Shown one piece after another: positions 34,209 through 44,433 of a DNA stretch of 64,000 nt. This DNA is from Diphasiastrum complanatum. Taxonomy: Eukaryota; Streptophyta; Lycopodiopsida; Lycopodiales; Lycopodiaceae. The DNA is taken from positions 6,081,246 through 6,145,245 of the forward strand of contig CM055101.1 in the NCBI GenBank assembly GCA_029204225.1, in the 5' to 3' direction. The translations under genes were made by a program, and so were the position numbers. Under the pieces are notes generated by a model that was given only the letters and a program-made list of their open reading frames with translations, was not told where the DNA came from and ran no database searches. Position 1 is the first letter of the stretch; the number at the start of each line of letters is the position of its first letter.

Positions 34209-35203
34209 TTATCCCAAATCCTTCAATAGGACATCATAATCATTAGAAGTGTATATTGATTTCTTGGCTCCATCATAAGGTGCAATAGAAGAGAAAGAGT
34301 CCTTGGAGCTACACATATGTGAAGAGGCTCCACTATCAATATACCATAATCCATCCTTCTTGAAAGGAGATGTTGAGTTGATTCTTCTTCTTGAAGCAAT
34401 TGGTGGCATAATGGCCTTTCTTGCCACCATAAAAGCACTTGATCTTCTTCTTATTGAGATTGGACATAGAAGAACTCGAGGAATCCTCCTCCTCCTCATC
34501 TTTGTCTTTGTCTTTAGCTTTGTCCTTGCTTGAGAATTGTTGGTATTGGCTCTTGCTCTTCCCTTTGTGCTTGTCCTTGACAAATAAGGCTTTGACATCA
34601 TTATAATTGAGAGAAAGCTTGTCCATCGTCAAGAGTTTGTACTCTTGTCTTGATTCTTCATAAATAAACACACTTTGGAGTGCCTCCAAGCTTGGTAGTT
34701 CCTCCTTAATGTCATAGGATTGGACAAGATTGTCAAATTCATTTCTCAAACCATTGAGAATGACTTGAACTAGCTCACCTTGATTGATGGAATCACCAAT
34801 GCATGCAAGCTCCCTATGAATATCCTTGACTTTCAAAACATAATTAGATGCACTCTCATCACTCTTTTGGCTTAGTTTGAAAGATTTGATTTCTAAGAGT
34901 GAGGAGCCTAGAGGTGTTCTTAGCATCATAGATGGTCTTGAGACATTTGGTTGTAGTGCAAGTACCTATCTCCCTCAATATCTCATTAGAGACATTCATC
35001 TCAATTTAGTGGAGAGCCATCCTAGCTCTCTTCTTGTGTTTTTGAACCTCTTGAAGAACTTGAGGTTCTTCTTCAAGGCCAAGAACAATGTCCATCACAT
35101 CTTGAAGGACTAAGATGGACTTCATCCTCAACTTCCATATTGAATAGTTTTAAGTGGACAACCTCTCACTTGGTTCCAACAAAAATGGACCCATTGAAGC
35201 CAT
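34209..35203 (-). pseudogene. gag and protease of copia A1
   Basis: Gag starts at ATG 35203 (MASMGPFLLEPSERLST), with a stop right after ERLST and a frameshift near 34930. It then runs SFKLSQKSDESASNYVLKVK, GELVQVILNGLRNEFDNLVQ and KDKDEEEEDSS. The zinc knuckle reads CFYGGKKGHYATNC: the second Cys of C-x2-C-x4-H-x4-C is Gly, so it should not bind zinc. After another frameshift comes the protease start LWYIDSGASSHMCSSKDSFS with an intact DSG. The distal protease is shortened (SNDYDVLLKDLG). Confidence 0.85.
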
Positions 35204-35942
35204 CTAAAGTGAAAAGAACTCAAATGATGAACAAAAAATGTTGTTACACACTCTCAATAGGATCCAATAATGATATGCTATCACTTCCTATGCAAGACCT
35301 TGCAAAAAACTGTGAGATGATCTCACTAGCTATCTCAATCTCTCCAAGACTAGATCTACTTCACATCAAATGATGGAGAATGGGCAAAGTTAGGATCAAT
35401 CACTCTTACAACTGTGAAATACTCTAAGAAACCAAACTTGACTCAAATGCAATGATATTGCATGAAATAAAATGGCTAAGATCTAGATCACATGTAGATA
35501 AGATTGGTAAGCATACAACTATGATTTGGGATCAAATAGGCATCTCTTGACTAAACCAAATGTGTCCACCCAGGTCTAGGTGCCCTACCTAACCCTCTTC
35601 AAAAGCTTATAACTTTTGATTGGATCAATCAAATGGAATGAAACTGATTGCTACCAAAACTAGACAACACTAGCTTTAGAACAAGCTATCTAGCAAGATT
35701 TCTGGATCAAACATGAAAGAGAACACTCAAACTGAAAATGGATGTTCCTCACACGTGTCTGAGCACCTGATTTCTATAGTACCAAGTTAGACCCAATCAA
35801 TGCCCTATTGATCCCTTTTGATCCAAGATTGAACATGATCGCTAGAAAAAATGATCTTGACAATTTCTAGCTTAAAATTGGTAGAAAATTATTATACTTT
35901 TGAATGGAAATGTATGGTAGCCTTAGGTAGGCTCTGATACCA

Positions 35943-36186
35943 TGTGAATTTCACACGTGTGGAGTGTCCAAAAAGTGTGATTAAGATCTCCGAAGGTGTG
36001 TGGACTAATCATTTAAGTCGAGTTTTGTCTCCTACACTACTTTGGCTCAATAATGGCATTACATGTCTAATTAGACAATTTGCCATCTATGCCAAATTTG
36101 ACCCTATCAACATCTACATCAAGATGCTTGACATAAAATGTATAAGACCCCTACAGCTAACATAGATAATCTTTTTGTATTTTTCA
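35943..36186 (-). repeat. 5' LTR of copia A1 with a large internal deletion
   Basis: On the plus strand it starts TGTGAATTTCACACGTGTGG next to the primer site complement GGCTCTGATACCA and ends TTGTATTTTTCA. Only about 244 bp remain; the LTR at 60487-61210 has 724 bp. The middle, including the CCAAT array and the TCTCTCTACCC block, is missing at about 36004. Confidence 0.75.
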
Positions 36187-36470
36187 CAGATTATCCATGT
36201 GTAAAAGCGCCGTCCGCGCCGCCAAGCTTCCCTCCCAAACAATTGTCGAAATTTTCAAAATTCAATTTGGCATGGATTATCCACGCGTGGATAATCCACA
36301 CGCTAAATTTTTCGACGCCATGTTAGAAAAACACTGGTGGACTGGTCGGAGGTGTGTTCAAAAAAAAATTTGACGTGGATAATCCACGCAAACAAAGTTT
36401 TGAAAAATCGGCTAAGTGTTGGGTGTCGGGTGTCGCGTGAATACTCCGCGTGAATAAACACAGAGTTTTC
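36187..36470. repeat. Right subterminal repeat cluster of the nested CACTA
   Basis: Contains GATTATCCATGTG, GGATTATCCACGCGTGGAT, GTGGATAATCCACGC and CGCGTGAATACTCCGCGTGA. These are the same words, in both orientations, as in the left cluster 28592-29090. The copia LTR ends exactly where the cluster begins. Confidence 0.7.
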
Positions 36471-36478
36471 TAGTTATG

Positions 36479-37900
36479 ATTGCAAAAGGTTGGCTTGTAC
36501 AAGAATCTTTGTTTTATATCACCAAAATAATTTCACAATTGCATCATCAAGTCCAAAAATGTGGTGTGAAGAAGAAGATGAATGTGTTAAGGGTGAAGTA
36601 CCATAAGGAAATGGTGTGAAAAAGAGACTTTCATCTCAATTAAAAGAAAAAATTGACACATTCATACTATTTAATTGTGGACATATGAAAAAGTGGACTC
36701 CAAGGTTTAAAAGAGCCAAAAAAGAAAGAAACATAACATTGAATCGAAGAAGACATATCAATCAAAGAAGAAGAAGAGCATTGGAGAACAACGAACCTTT
36801 GGAGCCTTTACCTTCAAAATACACTCGTGAATGGGTTTTTGATACAATGCTATAAAAAGCATCAAAAAATGGAGAAGTGACCGAATTAGAATGGAAATTT
36901 ATTTGTGGATGTGCGTGGAAGGTTAGTGTAGTATTGTCTTTGTGAGTTTTGGTTTTGTGCTACTCAATATATAAATAGTATTTTAATTTAATTAAATTTG
37001 TTTTTTTTTCTTGTTTTAGTATAAATCATGCACTGCCATGTAAGCATATGGACATCATTATTGTGTTGAGGGAGTTGACAACAAGCGATGTACATATGAT
37101 TGTGGTATAATGGCCAACTTTCAATAAGAGAGTTATTCTAGTGGGGGGGGGAATGTGAATGGCATTTCAGACGACCTACACTATGTCGGCACATTGCAAT
37201 ATATTTATGAAGTTGATTACGAGACTCAAAAAAAATACTTTATTTTTGACGTAAAATGGTTTAAAGTTATCTATCGTGGAAGCAATGCCATGATTAGAAA
37301 TGATAACTCAAAATTTTTTCAAATCGACTCAACAAAATGTATATCGATGGACTCTCATGACACTTTAGTATTGCCACGACATTGCGAACATGTGAGACTC
37401 TACAATCTCAATGTTATTAACAATCTCAATGTCTTATTTAATTATCGATCTTATAAGACTAACTTATATTTTATTTTTTTGGCAGATTATTTCATCCAAA
37501 TTGAATAGATCCAAGATGGTGGTATGTGATCCAACTTAAAGCAAGAAAACGATGTATGTTTTAAGGAAAAGATATTGTAACATTGGATACACACGATCAA
37601 CCACCACCCAATTTGGAAGAACCTAAACCACTCATCCGAGTTCCAAATGATATGCAAATGACGGGAGAAGAAAATACAATTGCAAACGATGATATTCCTA
37701 TGATTTTACAGAGCCATATTGAGGGTTTGAGGCCCCCATGTTTGGATGAGATAGAACCATAAGAAGAGTAGGTTGAATATGAGGGTAGCTCACATTCTCA
37801 AAGAGACACGATTGAAATCTACGATTATTCTTAGACCTAGATTCAGATGAGTGTCAAGACTTGTGTGATGACAAGAATGACGAAAATGACGAGAATGATT
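36479..37900 (+). pseudogene. Older CACTA, right part (second half of DUF4218, DUF4216)
   Basis: Continues the frame broken at 28591: AKGWLVQESLFYITKIISQ. Then 36616-36855 (KKRLSSQLKEKIDTFILFNC, ERNITLNRRRHINQRRRRAL, YTREWVFDTML) matches the linker seen at 61925-62190. After an intron-like gap (about 36920-37020), DUF4216 is open at 37155-37508: LHYVGTLQYIYEVDYE, KKYFIFDVKWFKVIYRG, IDSTKCISMDSHDTLVLPRH. Small broken pieces continue to about 37880 (acidic DDKNDENDEND). It is interrupted at 38028 by the next copia. Together with 27617-28591 it forms one non-autonomous CACTA. Confidence 0.75.
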
Positions 37901-38027
37901 TATGATTACTAATCCTTATATTCACTTGCATTCATTTTTTACTTTTATATTCATTGCAATACTTTTATGTATACTTTTATAGTTAGAGTTGAATGTCACC
38001 TCATATTTCCTCCCTACGTAGGTTTTG

Positions 38028-38857
38028 TGAAAAATTGGCAAAAATCTTGCTTGGCAATTTTATGTCTTTTATGTTTGTGAGTACATTTTACATGTGTGGA
38101 GCATGCTTCCACATGTGTACAATAGTTTATCATAGCTTTAGGGATTTCATGAAGTTTTTATGTCAAGCTTCTTTGTGTAGAGTTGTGATAGGGCCAAAAA
38201 TTGGCATAGATGGCAAATTGGCAAAATCCACATGTAATGCCTCTATTGAGCCAAAAGTGAGTCACGATGCAATCTCAAGCTAGATAGGCACATGAATAGG
38301 GTTTTGAAACTTGTAATAAAGTAATTTGATGAGTGATGGAGTCAAAGGTCAGTTTTGGTCAAGGGGAAGAAATCTTCAAGAGGGGTCCAATAAGATTAAG
38401 GAGGTGATGATTAGGGATCCAATAGAATTGAGGAGGCTATGATTAGGGGTCCAATAGAATTGAAGAGGCTATGATTAGGGGTCCAATAGCATGCAAGGAG
38501 GGATCTCCACAAACTCTATATGTACTTCTCCTTATGATCATTATGTATGTTGAGATTTTGAGTCAAATTGTTGGTGAGATTTGCTTGTTTGAGTTTCTCT
38601 CTCTACACGAGTTTCAATTAGCTCTATTCTCTCTCTACCCAAGGAGAGGAGCTTAATTTTTCCTTGTATTTTCATGAGCTTTTTCTTTCATGCTTTTGAA
38701 CTTTGGTTATCAACTATTGCATCCATCTTTTGCCTCTATGCCTTGCTTTTTGATCTAGATCTTGGAAATCAATCTAGAATCCATTGGCAAGTGCACAAGC
38801 TTTCTTAGGAGATCAATCACACACTTTAGGGCATTTCCACACGTGTGAAATGTCACA
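38028..38857 (+). repeat. 5' LTR of non-autonomous copia N2 (830 bp), B-type
   Basis: Starts TGAAAAATTGGCAAAAATCT and ends CGTGTGAAATGTCACA, followed at once by the primer site TGGTATCAAAGCC (38858-38870, one change from the consensus). It holds a CCAAT array (three GGGTCCAATAGAATTGARGAG-type units near 38410-38490) and the TCTCTCTACACGAG/TCTCTCTACCCAAG pair near 38600-38640. The inverted LTR at 17902-18743 is the same type. Confidence 0.9.
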
Positions 38858-39612
38858 TGGTATCAAAGCCTACCTAAGCTTTTGATGCATCTCTCATCCA
38901 AAGTCTCAAAAACTTTTTGAAAATCTAGATCTAGAGAGACTAGTTTGCATCTCCCATGCTATCTCAAGCCTCTATTGATCAAAATGGTTCATAATCATAA
39001 GGATTGAAACATTTCTGACATTGTATGGATTTTCCTACTCAGACACGTGTGAAGGACAGCCAAATTTAGTCCTTTAGTTCTCTTCCATGTATGAGCCAAA
39101 TTTGGTGCTTGCTAGCTAGTTTGAAAGCTATTTGAGCTAGTTTGTGTAGCAATTGACCTCATAGTGATTGGATCTCCCAATCAAAAGATATAGTCAAATG
39201 AATCAAGGTGGGTAGGGCACCCAACCTAGTTGACCAATTTTATTTATGACTCTTATGCTTGTTTGATCAAAAATCTCACTTCTAGGCTTGCCAATCACAC
39301 TTTCTTGAGATCTAGATATCAATTTGAGGTCATAGCCACATTCTTTCATACAATTGGCTTGTATTTAAGTGATCTGTGGATTATTGGAGTGTTTTCCACG
39401 TGCCAAAGATATCTTGACCCAAACTTAGCCCATACTTCATCAATTGATGTGAGAGTGATCTAGATTAAAAGAGATTGGAAAAGCTAGTGAGGTTCATATC
39501 TCACTTTGTTGCAAGACTTTGCATAGGAGTTGGTAGCACACCTTTAAAGGATCCTATAGTGAGAGAGAAGCAACATTTTTAGTGTCCCATTACAAGAACT
39601 TTTCACTATTAC

Positions 39613-40445
39613 ATGGCATCTACTGGTTCTTACCTATTGGAATCTAGTGAAAGACTATCTACCACCAACTATTCTATTTGGAAGGTTAGAATGGAGTCAA
39701 TCTTGATACTCCAAGATGTGATAGACATTGTACTTGGGATTGAGGAGGAGCCTCAAGTCCTTCACGAAGTACAAATGTACAAGAAGAGAGCTAGGATAAC
39801 TCTCCACTTTATCAAGATGAATGTCTCTAATGAGATTTTGAGAGAGATTGGTGATTGCAACTCAGCCAAGCAAGCTTGGGATACTCTCAAAGCTATTTAT
39901 GAGGCCAAAGATACCTCTACGATCCTCACTCTTAGAAATCAAATCTTCCAAAGTTTTCAAAGGAGTGATGAGAGTGCCACTAATTATGTGTTGAGAGTAA
40001 AAGATACTCATAGGGAGCTTGCTTGTATTGGAGAATCCTTAAATCAAACTGAGATAGTCCAAGTCATTCTTAATGGCTTGAGAGATGAGTATGAGAACCT
40101 TGTCCAATCCTATGCCATCAAGGAGGAGCTACCTACTTTGGACGCTTTGCAAGGAGTGCTAATGGCTGAAGAATCAAGGCAAGAGAACAAGCTATTAAGG
40201 ATGGACAAATTGTCACTCAATCATAATGGTGAAGACAAAGTTTTGTTTGCCAAGCACAAAGAGAGGAGAAAAAAGCAACACCAACACTTCTCTAAGGACA
40301 AAGCAAAAGACCAAGATGAAGAAGATGATGATTCCTCTCAATATTCTACTTCAAAGAAGAAGAAAAAAAGATGTTAAGTGCTTCTTTTGTGGCAAGAAAT
40401 GCCACTATGCCACCAATTGCTTCAAGAAGAAGAATCAATTAAACA
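39613..40445 (+). pseudogene. gag of non-autonomous copia N2 (nearly complete)
   Basis: 254 codons from ATG 39613 (MASTGSYLLESSERLST), the best gag of the window. It carries NYSIWKVRMESILILQDVID, MNVSNEILREIGDCNSAKQA, DESATNYVLRVKDTHRELAC, QTEIVQVILNGLRDEYENLV and a lysine-rich tail. The frame ends at TAA 40375-40377; one base further on, the zinc knuckle is complete in another frame as CFFCGKKCHYATNC (about 40379-40420). The shift lies at a run of seven A's, so a single-base slip probably separates gag from its zinc knuckle. The gag proteins of autonomous relatives (34336-35203, 56600-57400) are clearly homologous, and this copy is the only one with an intact zinc knuckle. Confidence 0.85.
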
Positions 40446-41967
40446 AGCCAACATATCTCATGAGAAAGAAGACTTTATTGCAAGTGATGGAGAATGCTCT
40501 CTTATGGTATCAAAATTCTCCTCTTCCACCTTCAAGATGGATGACTCTTGGTATATTGATAGTGGAGCATCTTCACATATGTGTAGCTCCAAGGATTCCT
40601 TTTCAACTATTATGACTTACGGAGGAGTCAAGAACTCCATATATATTGCAAGTGATCAAGAGTGCAAACTTGAAGGAGTAGGGACCATTCCCTTGAAGCT
40701 TGCATCATCAAAAGTTCTATATCTTCAAGAGGTTCTTTTTGTTCCCAAGATTACAAAGAATCTTATAAGTGCTGGCAAATTACTTGATGGTGGTCTTGAT
40801 GTCAATTTCCATATTGACAATTGTGTGATCAAGAAGGATGGTGAGATCCTTGCATATGGATCTAGACATGAAGGCATCTACAAATTTAACACAAGAGAGA
40901 TTGCAAAATATCTTGATGTTGCTTATGCATCCAAGTCTTCAAAGGAGGATGATCACACAAGATGCACATTTCTTCTTTCTTCAAGGTTTATGGTGCATGA
41001 TTATTTCCTATTATTCAAAGCATATGTTGAGATGGAGTTCTCATTGAAGATCAAAGCTTTGAGGAGTATTGAAGCTCTTGGAAGAAATACACCATATGAA
41101 GTATTATTTAAGAAGCCTAAGGATAATTACCTTAGTGCCTTTGGAGGTTCTTGCTTTGCACATATTCCCTTGGAAACAAGGAGGATAAATGATCCAAGCT
41201 TATGGATCATGGTTGGATGCTTATCCACCAAGGAGGCCTATAAAGCCATTATACTCTCTATGTCAAAAGTGATTAAGAGCAAAGAAGTCATATTCTATGA
41301 AGATCTACATTTAACCTTGGAAGGGGCCGAGCTCAAGGCATCTCAAGATGTATCTCAAATCATATCTATTGAAAATTATCAAGATGTGAAGGGGTCCAGG
41401 TTTGAGGAGGAGCCTCCTCAACATATGATTTCAAGGGAATCTTCAAGATCGATAGCCAAGTCCTTATGGCTCATCTTTTATGGTAAGGAGAGGCAATTTT
41501 TGGGTGGTACTCACTTTAACATTCTCACTTATGATTCTCTTCCATTGCTTGATGTACTATCTTGCTTTGTTGAGATTTCTACATGTCAAAGTTCAAGAGT
41601 GGCAATACTAGTTTTGTATAATGCCTATTATATGGACATATTTCTTGTCATGAAAGGCTTAGATATGTTTCCAAAGTTCTTTGAAAGCAAGATATTGTGT
41701 TATCAAAAGTATGCTCTTGGATCTTGTAAGAGCAAGATTGAGTTTGATACTCATAGTTTAAAAAATCATGTTTTTACATATTTTGAGACAATTTGTAAAC
41801 TTCTCTTGAGATTAAGTGAAGCATCCAAAGGGGACACTTACATCCTTGAGCAAGTGTTTAGTCTCAAAGGATCAAGATTGCTGTACCAGCACACTGCAAT
41901 CCTTCTAATCATTATAAAAAACCAAATGCCAATACCAATCATCAAGCAAATTGTAGACAAAAACTAG
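40378..41967 (+). CDS. Protease, integrase remnant and unrecognised ORF segment of N2
   Basis: A 529-codon open frame. The first codons read the zinc-knuckle DNA out of frame; from about residue 27 it is the true polyprotein. The protease has SWYIDSGASSHMCSSKDSFS (DSG at 61-63) and VLFVPKITKNLISAGKLLDG. Integrase remnants follow: KEDDHTRCTFLLSS, then KALRSIEALGRNTPYEVLFK, where both the zinc-binding domain and the D-E core have been excised at the same points as in N1. SCFAHIPLETRRI and SKEVIFYEDLH mark its C-terminus. From about residue 361 the frame holds the same unrecognised segment as N1 (YDSLPLLDVLSCFVE, VAILVLYNAYYMDIFLVMKG, FESKILCYQKYALGSCKSK, NHVFTYFETICKLLLRLSEA). After 41881 the match with N1 ends and the last 28 codons are foreign. 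I cannot assign a function to the segment. Confidence 0.65.
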   Translation: MLLLWQEMPLCHQLLQEEESIKQANISHEKEDFIASDGECSLMVSKFSSSTFKMDDSWYIDSGASSHMCSSKDSFSTIMTYGGVKNSIYIASDQECKLEGVGTIPLKLASSKVLYLQEVLFVPKITKNLISAGKLLDGGLDVNFHIDNCVIKKDGEILAYGSRHEGIYKFNTREIAKYLDVAYASKSSKEDDHTRCTFLLSSRFMVHDYFLLFKAYVEMEFSLKIKALRSIEALGRNTPYEVLFKKPKDNYLSAFGGSCFAHIPLETRRINDPSLWIMVGCLSTKEAYKAIILSMSKVIKSKEVIFYEDLHLTLEGAELKASQDVSQIISIENYQDVKGSRFEEEPPQHMISRESSRSIAKSLWLIFYGKERQFLGGTHFNILTYDSLPLLDVLSCFVEISTCQSSRVAILVLYNAYYMDIFLVMKGLDMFPKFFESKILCYQKYALGSCKSKIEFDTHSLKNHVFTYFETICKLLLRLSEASKGDTYILEQVFSLKGSRLLYQHTAILLIIIKNQMPIPIIKQIVDKN

Positions 41968-42379
41968 TCATGAAGGAAGATCTCAAATTTACTCATAATT
42001 GGATGGAAAATCCATCACATTTTATATATAGATGCCTTGTATTTGAGAATTTAGGGCTGCTTATGATACATCCATGACCTAATCCTAGTGTCTAACCTAA
42101 TAGGTCATAAGATCCACCTTAATTTGAGTTCAAGATGTTGAGATCCAAAAATAATGTAAAAATTGCTATTTTTGGCTCCTAGAAAATCTCTAGCCTATTT
42201 ATGCACATTTTGGCCTCATTCCAAAGCTTGATTAGGAACAAGACTTATGAAAAATATCCTATGCTTTTTGGCACATCTGACATCCCACAACATGGCCACA
42301 TCACAATTTAACAACTAGCTTATGTAAATTTAACAACAAAGAAGCAAGCGAAGCAACATAACAGCATCATCATCAAAAT
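41882..42379. other. Unassigned DNA between N2 and copia C
   Basis: Starts TGCTGTACCAGCACACTGCA where N1/N2 homology stops and ends where copia C protease begins. No frame or repeat is recognised. Either the truncation of N2 brought in unrelated DNA, or this is a fragment of another repeat. Confidence 0.4.
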
Positions 42380-44433
42380 CTTTTTGTTTACATGATGTAC
42401 TGTATGTACCTAGATTGACCAAGAATCTCATTAGTGTAGGACAATTGTTTGATAGTGGATTGGATGTCAAGTTTCAAATTGACAAGTGTATAATCTCAAG
42501 AGAAAATGAAGTTATTGCTAGAGGATCTAGAATTGGTAAGTTGTACAAACTAGATTCTAGGGAGAGTGCTAACATTTAAGATATTGCTTATGAGACCAAG
42601 GTCCTACAGGAGGATCTGTGGCACAAGAGATTGGGTCATCCCAATTTCAAAGCATGTAATCTATGGTCAAAGAAGGAAAAGTTGTTGGTCTACCAAAGAC
42701 ACTATCAAAGGAGCTTCTACCTTGTGAAGCTTGTGTGCTGGCAAAGTCACACAGAAGGCCTTTTCCAATATCAAGTATCAAGACAAAGCAACCATTTGAA
42801 CTTGTACACTCTGATGTTCATTTCTCATCAACTAAGAGCAAAGGAGGAGCCAACTGCTTTGTCTCTTTTGTAGATGATTATACAAGATATTCTTGGATCT
42901 ATATGTTGTCTTCAGAAGCCATGGTCTATGATGTTTTTCTTACTTTTAAAGCTTATGTAGAGAAGCAGTTTCCTTTCAAGTTAAAAGCTTTAAGAAGTGA
43001 TAGTGGAGGAGAATACACTTCCAATAAGTTTAAAGACTTTTGTGAGAGAGAGGGTATTCAAAGAGAGTTTTCTTGTCCATATACTCCTCATCAAAATGGA
43101 GTTGCTGAGAGAAAAAATAGAACTTTGTGTGAATGTGCAAAAGCCATTAAGGTAGAAGCTTCTCTTCCTAAAGAATTTTGGGGAGAGGCAGTTGCATGTG
43201 CAAACTATCTTTGTAATAGGCTTCCAAATCTTGCAATAGGAGGAAAGACACCATTTGAGATGTTGTTTAAAGCCAAAGGTAGATCATCTTAGGATTTTTG
43301 GTTGTGTATGCTTTGTGCATGTGCCTCTAGAAACTAGGAAGAAGGAAGATCCTAGTGTAGTAAAATTCTTTTTTGTAGGATATGCATCCACTAAAAAAAC
43401 ATACAAGATTTATTTGCCCTCTACTAACAAAAATGTTGTTAGTAGAGATGTGATCTTCCATGAAGATCAGAAATTTAACTTGGATGATGCACAGATCAAG
43501 GAGACTCATGCAAAATCAATCATCAATCTTGATACAATTCAAGAAGAGGTGAGGCCGAGGCTTGAGGAGGAGCAAATTCAAGCTACCACACCAAGAAGAT
43601 CTACACGAGGAAGATCTGGGCCAAGGAGGCTCACATATGATGAAGAAGAAATGCAAGTGGAAGGTGAAACTTTCTATCATGCACTTTTTATATTAGATGA
43701 AGAGCCTAAGGATGTCTAAAAAGCTTTTCAATCCAAGGAGTGGGTTGAAGCAATGACCCAAGAATTTGAAGCCTTGATGTCAAATAACACATGGGAGCCT
43801 GTGGAGCCACCAAACAACATGCATGTGATTGGATGTAAGTGGGTATTCAGAATCAAGTATAATCATGATGGATCTATCAATAAGTATAAAGCAAGACTTT
43901 ATGCCAAAGGCTACTCACAGATTAAAGGTCTTGATTATGAAGATACCTTTGCACCAGTTGCAAAGATGGTAACAATTCGAATACTCATCTCTCTTGCATG
44001 TTTTCACAAATGGAGTATGTTCCAGCTTGATGTTTCTAATGCATTTCTCAATGGTTACCTTGAGGAGGAGATTTATACGGAGCAGCTTCCAGGTTTTGTG
44101 AAGGAAGGTGATGAATCAAAAGTTTGTCTTTTGTTCAAAAGTTTGTATGGACTGAAACAGGCACCAAGGTCTTGGTATGCAAGACTCAATTCCTATCTCA
44201 TATCACTCGGATTTTGTTTAAGTGAATATGGCCCTTCTCTGTATTATAAGTTTGTAGATAACTTTGTAATTATTCTTCTCATCTATGTAGATGATATCAT
44301 TCTTTGTGGAAACAATGAGAAGTTAGTTGAAGAAACTAAGCATGCACTTGGTACTGAGTTTAAGATGCAAGACTTAGGAGTTCTTCACTATATTCTAGGC
44401 CTTGAAATAGATTTTTGGAAAGGTCATGCATAG
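42380..44433 (+). pseudogene. Copia C pol, truncated at both ends
   Basis: Starts inside the protease (DVLYVPRLTKNLISVGQLFD), then LWHKRLGHPNFKAC, and in the frame 42663-43292 GLPKTLSKELLPCEACVLAK, VHSDVHFSSTKSKGG, FVDDYTRYSWIYML, LRSDSGGEYTSNKF and [13 protein letters not shown], i.e. a complete integrase D, D, E. Frameshifts lie near 42660 and 43270. 43255-43719 gives KPKVDHLRIFGCVCFVHVPL and SRDVIFHEDQ; after a stop at 43717 the RT begins (CKWVFRIKYNHDGSINKYKA, FQLDVSNAFLNGYLEEEIYT, LYGLKQAPRSW, YVDD at 44284-44295). It ends after LHYILGLEIDFWKG and joins LTR-like sequence, so the end of RT and RNase H are deleted. It is an old autonomous relative of A1/A2, probably the kind of element that served N1 and N2. 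Confidence 0.88.

Larger units (their letters stand above)
31700..36186 (-). mobile_element. Minus-strand copia A1, truncated at its 3' end
   Basis: From right to left: LTR 35943-36186 (internally deleted), primer site 35931-35942, leader, gag, protease, integrase, RT, RNase H. The RNase H breaks off at about 31700, where relatives continue (HARIKHIE at 60270-60295), and the 3' LTR is missing. Its coding sequence is closely related to copia A2 at 56110-61210. It lies wholly within the nested CACTA, near that element's right end. Confidence 0.85.
28592..36478 (+). mobile_element. Nested CACTA element (about 7.9 kb) inserted in the DUF4218 exon of an older CACTA
   Basis: The host frame reads G-S-I at 28583-28591 and continues A-K-G-W-L-V-Q-E-S from 36482 after a second ATT codon, so removing 28592-36478 plus one ATT restores the DUF4218 order seen at 61772-61820. 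The triplet ATT flanks both ends (28589-28591 and 36479-36481): a 3-bp target duplication, the size made by CACTA transposases. The right end TTTTCTAGTTATG resembles the usual CACTA end TTTTCTAGTAGTG; the left end CACAATAACACATG is more worn. Both ends carry the same subterminal palindromes. Inside are a TNP2 tail with DUF4218/DUF4216 remnants and a minus-strand copia. Confidence 0.75.

Noticed and set aside
36350-36478. Canonical CACTA terminus CACTACAAGAAA or CACTAGTAGAAA
   Set aside because: Only the degenerate end TTTTCTAGTTATG was seen, so the CACTA end was called from the target duplication and motif clusters instead.
40360-40380. Programmed frameshift at A-rich GAAAAAAAGATG between gag and the zinc knuckle of N2
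   Set aside because: The run is not in the phase of a -1 slippery heptamer, related copies lack the long A run, and copia usually encodes gag-pol in one frame. A one-base indel in a homopolymer is simpler.
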